The notes beneath the pieces are model-generated. The model did not search any database, was not told the DNA's origin, and saw nothing but the letters and a program-made list of their open reading frames with translations. A program made the position numbers and the translations under genes. A stretch of DNA of 41,613 nucleotides from a virus, in the IMG/VR virus record IMGVR_UViG_3300021407_000025, positions 1 to 41,613 of that record; one strand, written 5' to 3'. Position 1 is the first letter of the stretch; each line of letters starts with the position of its first letter. This document shows positions 38,276 through 41,613 of the stretch, piece after piece.

Positions 38276-39408
38276 CCAAGGCGATGCTCGGGATGACCGT
38301 CTTCGACGCGGCGGTTGCCCGGCTCCGCGAGCAGTACGAGCAGGGGCACCGCATCGTGGTCTCGGCGTCCGGCGGGAAAGACTCGACGTGCTGCGTGGAG
38401 ACCGCGATCATCGCCGCGACGCAGGCCGGGCGGCTGCCGGTGGAGGTGGTGACCCGCGAGGAGGAGATCATCCCGCCGGGTACCCGCGAGTACCTGATGG
38501 CGCTCCGCGAGCGGCCCGAGGTCGATCTGCACTGGCTGGTGGCGCACCAGCCGTCGATCAACGCTTTCGACCGGGAGCACCCGTTCTGGTGGATCATGGA
38601 CCCGCAGCTCGACCCCGACCTGTGGGTGGTGCAGCCGCCGCCGTACGCCGAGCACATCGCCGAGTACAACATCGAGGCGATGACCATCCCGGCGCGGTTC
38701 CCGCCGCCGCCGGGCAAGGAGCTGCTCGCCGTCGTCGGGCTGCGGGTGCAGGAGTCCCGCGGGCGGCTGTTCGGCCTCTACAGCTCGGGCGGCTACCTCA
38801 CGAAGCCGAACCCGTGGGGGGTGCGGAACCTGCGGCCGGTCTACGACTGGCTGGACTCCGACGTGTGGCGCGCGATCGACATCAACGGCTGGGCGTACAA
38901 CGACGCCTACGACGTGCTCAACCGGCTCGGGGTGCCGCGGAGCCAGCTCAGGATCAGCCCGCCGACGATGAGCAGCGGATCGGCTGACGTGCTGCGGCTC
39001 ATCGCGTCGGCGTGGCCGACCTGGTGGGACCGGGTGGTGCGGCGGCTGCCCTCGGTGCGGACCTTCGCGCAGTACGGCAAGCGGGCCGTCTCCGCGCAGC
39101 GCGGCCCCGGCGAGACGTGGGAGGAGTGCTTCAAGCGCACGTGCATCCTCAAGGCGCCCGCCTGGATCGCCGAGCGCGCCGAGCTTCAGATGAACCGCTC
39201 GGTCTCCGGGCACGCCGCGCACTCCACGACCCCGTTCCCCGATGTCGGCATGTGCCAGGTCTGCGGGTCGGGGCTCGGCTCCTGGAAGGAGCTGGCCAAG
39301 GCGCTGTACCTCGGCGACCCGTTCGCTGTCAAGTGCCGGTCACTGTCCTACGTCGAGCCGTCGTACTTCCGCCCCGGCGAGCCCCGCTGGGACGGCAAAC
39401 CCGGATAG
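38272..39408 (+). CDS. PAPS-reductase-like PP-loop ATPase (IbrA-like)
   Basis: The 378-residue protein has the PP-loop SGGKDS at residues 33-38 after RIVVSA, then a PAPS-reductase/ATP-pyrophosphatase core (VEVVTREEEIIPPGTREYLM, HPFWWIMDPQLDPDLWVVQP, VVGLRVQESRGRLFGLYSSG, RPVYDWLDSDVWRAIDINGW). The C-terminal half has C pairs (FKRTCILKAP, GMCQVCGSGL) and helical content like IbrA/DUF3440-type proteins rather than classical CysH. Such enzymes activate substrates by adenylation. Its partner is the ParB-fold gene 100 bases downstream. Sulfur transfer to nucleic acid is possible but unproven. Confidence 0.8.
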   Translation: MTKAMLGMTVFDAAVARLREQYEQGHRIVVSASGGKDSTCCVETAIIAATQAGRLPVEVVTREEEIIPPGTREYLMALRERPEVDLHWLVAHQPSINAFDREHPFWWIMDPQLDPDLWVVQPPPYAEHIAEYNIEAMTIPARFPPPPGKELLAVVGLRVQESRGRLFGLYSSGGYLTKPNPWGVRNLRPVYDWLDSDVWRAIDINGWAYNDAYDVLNRLGVPRSQLRISPPTMSSGSADVLRLIASAWPTWWDRVVRRLPSVRTFAQYGKRAVSAQRGPGETWEECFKRTCILKAPAWIAERAELQMNRSVSGHAAHSTTPFPDVGMCQVCGSGLGSWKELAKALYLGDPFAVKCRSLSYVEPSYFRPGEPRWDGKPG

Positions 39409-39417
39409 GAGAACCGC

Positions 39418-39507
39418 ATGAGGGTCTACAGCCTCCTCGGGCTGGTCGCGACCGGCTGCCTGATCGTGATCACGATCGCGGTCGGCCACATCGCCGGGTG
39501 GTGGTGA
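39418..39507 (+). CDS. 29-residue single-pass membrane peptide
   Basis: ATG 39418 is preceded by AGGAGA and opens a 29-codon frame: MRVYSLLGLVATGCLIVITI then AVGHIAGWW. A basic residue, then one hydrophobic span, is the classic single-pass peptide. It lies exactly between the PP-loop ATPase and ParB-fold genes, with 9 and 3 bases to its neighbours. It may tether or gate the neighbouring proteins, or act as a small membrane toxin or exclusion peptide. Confidence 0.6.
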   Translation: MRVYSLLGLVATGCLIVITIAVGHIAGWW

Positions 39508-39510
39508 GCC

Positions 39511-40329
39511 ATGCCCCCGCGGCACCGCAAGGGCCAGGCCGAGATCGAGAAGCTGAACGCGCGGCTGGAGCGGCTCACCATCGAGTACGTCTCGGCGGCC
39601 GAGCTGACCCCGAACGACTACAACCCGAACCGCCAGAACGAGCACGAGTTCACGCTGCTGAAGTCGTCCATCCTGGAGGACGGCTTCACCGACCCCGTGA
39701 AGGTGGTCGAGCGGGACGGCGGGCAGGTCGTCATCGTGGACGGCGAGCACCGCTGGCGGGCGGTGCGCGAGCTGGCCGAGGAGGGCAAGCTGCCCGACGA
39801 CACGCTGGCGATCGTCAAGCTGCCGATGGGCGAGGCGCAGGCCAAGATCGCCACGCTGCGGCATAACCGGGCGCGCGGCACCGAGGACATCGGGCTGGCG
39901 ACCGACGTGCTCCGCGACCTGGAGCAGCTCGGCGCCCTGGACTGGGCGGCCGACTCCCTGGACCTGTCCGACGTGGAGCTTCAGCGGCTCCTCGATGACA
40001 TCCCGGCCGCGGAGGCGCTGGCGGGCGAGGAGTTCAGCGAGGCGTGGGCGCCGGGCTCGCCGCAGGAAGGCGACGGGAGCGGCCCGGTCCAGGTGTCCGG
40101 CACCGCCGCCGGGGTGAACGCCGACCGGGAGCGGGAGCGGCGCATCGCGGCGGCCACCACCGAGGCCGAGCGGCAGGCGGCCCGCAACGACCGCAACGTG
40201 TACCGGCTGCACCTGACGTTCGCCGACGCCGAGGCCGACGTGGTCAAGGCCGCGCTCGGCGACAAGCCCGCCGACACGATCCTGCGGTGGGCGCGCGAGC
40301 GGGCCGAGGTCGGCGCCGATGCCGGGTAG
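39511..40329 (+). CDS. ParB/sulfiredoxin-fold protein (IbrB-like)
   Basis: The 272-residue protein has an N-terminal ParB/Srx-type domain: IEYVSAAELTPNDYNPNRQN (box 1), SSILEDGFTDPVKVVERD (box 2) and the signature VIVDGEHRWRAV (about residues 74-85). After KLPMGEAQAKIATLRHNRAR it has acidic and helical regions and a basic C-terminal part (AERQAARNDRNVYRLHLTFA). IbrB-like proteins pair with IbrA-like PP-loop ATPases next to them, as here. It could act as a nuclease, a CTP-dependent switch or a sulfur-chemistry partner; the sequence alone does not decide. Confidence 0.8.
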   Translation: MPPRHRKGQAEIEKLNARLERLTIEYVSAAELTPNDYNPNRQNEHEFTLLKSSILEDGFTDPVKVVERDGGQVVIVDGEHRWRAVRELAEEGKLPDDTLAIVKLPMGEAQAKIATLRHNRARGTEDIGLATDVLRDLEQLGALDWAADSLDLSDVELQRLLDDIPAAEALAGEEFSEAWAPGSPQEGDGSGPVQVSGTAAGVNADRERERRIAAATTEAERQAARNDRNVYRLHLTFADAEADVVKAALGDKPADTILRWARERAEVGADAG

Positions 40330-40331
40330 CC

Positions 40332-40637
40332 GTGCCGCTGGTCCGCGGCTGCCGGAACCGCTGGTGTCCCGAGTGGGCGGGAGACGACGGCTGGTGCGAC
40401 GCTCACCGGCCCGCGCCGTTCCGCACATCCGAGCCGATGCCGCCCGGCTGGCCAGCGATCCGCGCCGCGCAGCTCGCCGCGTTCCCGCGGTGCCGCGACT
40501 GCGGGGCGCCCGCGACGGAGGTCCACCACATCCGCGGCCGGGCGGCCGGGCACGGGCCGGACAACCTGGCCTCGCTCTGCGGCCCGTGCCACTCGGTGAT
40601 CACCCACCGGGAGGCCGGATGGCTGTCGGGGCCGTGA
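40332..40637 (+). CDS. HNH endonuclease
   Basis: The 101-residue protein starts at GTG 40332, two bases after the ParB-fold stop. The HNH core is CRDCGAPATEVHHIRGRAAG then GPDNLASLCGPCHSVITHRE, with zinc-binding C54/C57 and C83/C86, catalytic H65/H66, N79 and H87. An extra Cys pair lies in the N-terminal part. HNH proteins next to terminase genes help cut DNA at packaging; because the genome is circular here, this gene lies about 1.5 kb upstream of terS. Confidence 0.9.
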   Translation: MPLVRGCRNRWCPEWAGDDGWCDAHRPAPFRTSEPMPPGWPAIRAAQLAAFPRCRDCGAPATEVHHIRGRAAGHGPDNLASLCGPCHSVITHREAGWLSGP

Positions 40638-40641
40638 CCTG

Positions 40642-41178
40642 ATGGCCGCCGTCGAGCCCGGCGCCGAGCTGCGCGCCGACCAGGTGGCGGTGCCCGTGCT
40701 GTGGACCGTCCGCACCCGGACACCCGCGACCGGCGACTACTCCGATGCCGTGCTCGCCCGGCTGCTGCCCGGCGGGCGCGGCCGGTCCCTGAAGACGTTC
40801 GGCCACGACGCGGACGGGGTCCACTGGCTGCTGACCCGCGGCGGGACCACGCTCCACTACGACCCCGCCTATGCGCGGTACTCCCATCAGCTCGTGGTCC
40901 GCAACGACGGCAACCGGCTGCGCGGCCTCCCGAGGTACGAGGGCGAACCGGCGACCTGGCACCCGCCGCTGGTGCCCGGCGTGATGTACCTGCTCGACAC
41001 CCACTCGCCGCACCACGGCGTCCCCGACCCGCGGATGGACCCGCCGCCGGTCGTGCTGAAGCTGTGCATCGCGGTTGACCGCGACGAGCCGCTGTCGCCC
41101 GCCGAGGCGTGGCCGCTGCTCTCCCGGTACCTGGCCGCGGAGCTGCCCGCCACCCTGGAGACGGCGGCCCGGTCGTGA
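40642..41178 (+). CDS. Hypothetical protein, possible cupin/2OG-oxygenase-like fold
   Basis: The 178-residue protein has a beta-rich pattern with RYSHQLVVRNDGNRLRGLPR, VPGVMYLLDTHSPHHGVPD and PPPVVLKLCIAVDRDEPLSP. The 'G..yllDt...HHgv..p......lki.v' shape resembles the last strands of double-stranded beta-helix proteins such as aspartyl/asparaginyl hydroxylase-like oxygenases. A clear HxD...H iron triad is not visible, so the fold call is tentative. It ends in a GTGA overlap with the glycosyltransferase-like gene, which suggests a joint modification pathway. Confidence 0.45.
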   Translation: MAAVEPGAELRADQVAVPVLWTVRTRTPATGDYSDAVLARLLPGGRGRSLKTFGHDADGVHWLLTRGGTTLHYDPAYARYSHQLVVRNDGNRLRGLPRYEGEPATWHPPLVPGVMYLLDTHSPHHGVPDPRMDPPPVVLKLCIAVDRDEPLSPAEAWPLLSRYLAAELPATLETAARS

Positions 41179-41613
41179 TCCCCGCATTCATCCGCGCGGT
41201 GCCGTGGGACGACCGGCGGGCCGACAACGCTCGGGCGCTCCGCACCGCGACCGGCGGCCGGATCGTGTGGGACGTGCAGCACCACGCCTACGTCACGTGG
41301 ATCGACGCGCTGCGGGCCGCCGCGGGCGGCGCGGCGATCCACCTGGAGGACGACGTTCAGCTCACCGCCGGGTGGCGCGAGAAGGTGGAGGCGGTGATCG
41401 CGGAGCACCGCGACCAGGTGGTCCAGTTCTTCTCGATGCGCGGCGCCGACGAGACGCAGGGCAGCCGCACCGAGCCGGGCCGGACGTTCCTGATGGCGCA
41501 GTGCTTCTACGTCCCCGCCCGGCTGGCCGGGCCGCTGGCCGGGTTCGCGCCGGGCTGGCCGGGCCGCATCGCCGACCCGACCGGCGTTGACCTCACCGTG
41601 CGCGCCCTCCTGG
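41175..41613 (+). CDS. Glycosyltransferase-like protein, N-terminal part (continues at position 1)
   Basis: GTG 41175 opens the 185-residue gene, which continues across the contig end into 1-246. The N-terminal part has PAFIRAVPWDDRRADNARAL, ATGGRIVWD, then GAAIHLEDDVQLTAGWREKV (acidic EDD at about residues 58-60), and VVQFFSMRGADETQGSR. This matches the short phage/bacterial glycosyltransferases related to GT25. The last 127 bases repeat the start of the window. It is coupled to the upstream gene (GTGA). Confidence 0.75.
   Translation, partial: MIPAFIRAVPWDDRRADNARALRTATGGRIVWDVQHHAYVTWIDALRAAAGGAAIHLEDDVQLTAGWREKVEAVIAEHRDQVVQFFSMRGADETQGSRTEPGRTFLMAQCFYVPARLAGPLAGFAPGWPGRIADPTGVDLTVRALL
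41487..41613. repeat. Direct terminal repeat (right copy)
   Basis: These 127 bases are identical to bases 1-127, starting at TTCCTGATGGCGCAGTGC. See the left copy for interpretation: the molecule is circular as assembled, and one copy should be dropped for a non-redundant sequence. Confidence 0.95.

Noticed and set aside
39511-40329. Plasmid-type ParB partition protein (phage-plasmid hypothesis)
   Set aside because: No ParA gene or parS-like array was found, a large serine integrase is present, and the neighbour is a PAPS-reductase-like gene, which favours an IbrB-like role.

Overview
The window reads as the complete genome of a temperate, siphovirus-type bacteriophage of a high-G+C actinobacterium. 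The first 127 bases are repeated exactly as the last 127 bases, and one gene (a glycosyltransferase-like protein) reads in frame across that join. The contig is therefore a closed circle of 41,486 unique bases; the 127-base overlap looks like an assembler k-mer overlap rather than a biological terminal repeat. Evidence for an actinobacterial host: very high G+C with strong third-position G/C bias, frequent GTG starts in GTGA/ATGA stop-start overlaps, an Lsr2-like nucleoid protein, a large serine integrase, and several small zinc-binding proteins of kinds I associate with actinophages. No rRNA, convincing tRNA, IS element or CRISPR array was seen.

Layout. (1) 463-20777, plus strand: late operon. 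Small and large terminase, an SPP1-gp6-type portal, scaffold, major capsid protein, four head-tail connector genes, major tail protein, tail chaperones with a CCCAAAT -1 frameshift site, an 853-residue tape measure, distal tail and hub proteins, several collagen-repeat fibre proteins, an amidase endolysin, a holin-like membrane protein and a secreted protein. (2) 20778-21106: bidirectional terminator region. (3) 24639-21107, minus strand: leftward operon of small genes including an excisionase-like HTH protein and an Lsr2-like protein. (4) 24640-24784: divergent control region with nested palindromes. (5) 24785-26669, plus strand: two small genes and the serine integrase. (6) 26670-26927: a sigma-70-like promoter and a three-copy direct-repeat array in the leader of the next operon. 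(7) 26928-34624, plus strand: early/replication operon with an XRE regulator, a RecB/Cas4-like exonuclease, a RecT-like annealing protein, a Holliday-junction-resolvase-like nuclease, a replication-initiator-like gene whose 3' end holds 12-bp iterons (probable origin), and a lipoprotein. (8) 37238-34476, minus strand: second leftward operon of small hypothetical genes. (9) 37239-37582: second divergent control region with palindromes and a probable leaderless promoter. (10) 37583-41613 and on through 1-246, plus strand: a methyltransferase, a PAPS-reductase-like PP-loop ATPase (IbrA-like), a 29-residue membrane peptide, a ParB/sulfiredoxin-fold protein (IbrB-like), an HNH nuclease, an unrecognised protein that may have a cupin/oxygenase fold, and the glycosyltransferase-like protein.

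How it works together. Integrase, XRE protein, excisionase-like protein and Lsr2-like protein would control lysogeny. The exonuclease/annealing pair, resolvase and iteron locus would handle replication and recombination using host polymerase and helicase, since none is encoded here. The late operon builds and releases the virion. The final cassette (methyltransferase, PP-loop ATPase, ParB-fold, HNH, possible oxygenase, glycosyltransferase) is the best candidate for an undescribed system: an IbrA/IbrB-like sulfur-chemistry/ParB pair inside a set of nucleic-acid- or glycan-modifying enzymes. That reading is inference from domain content and gene order.
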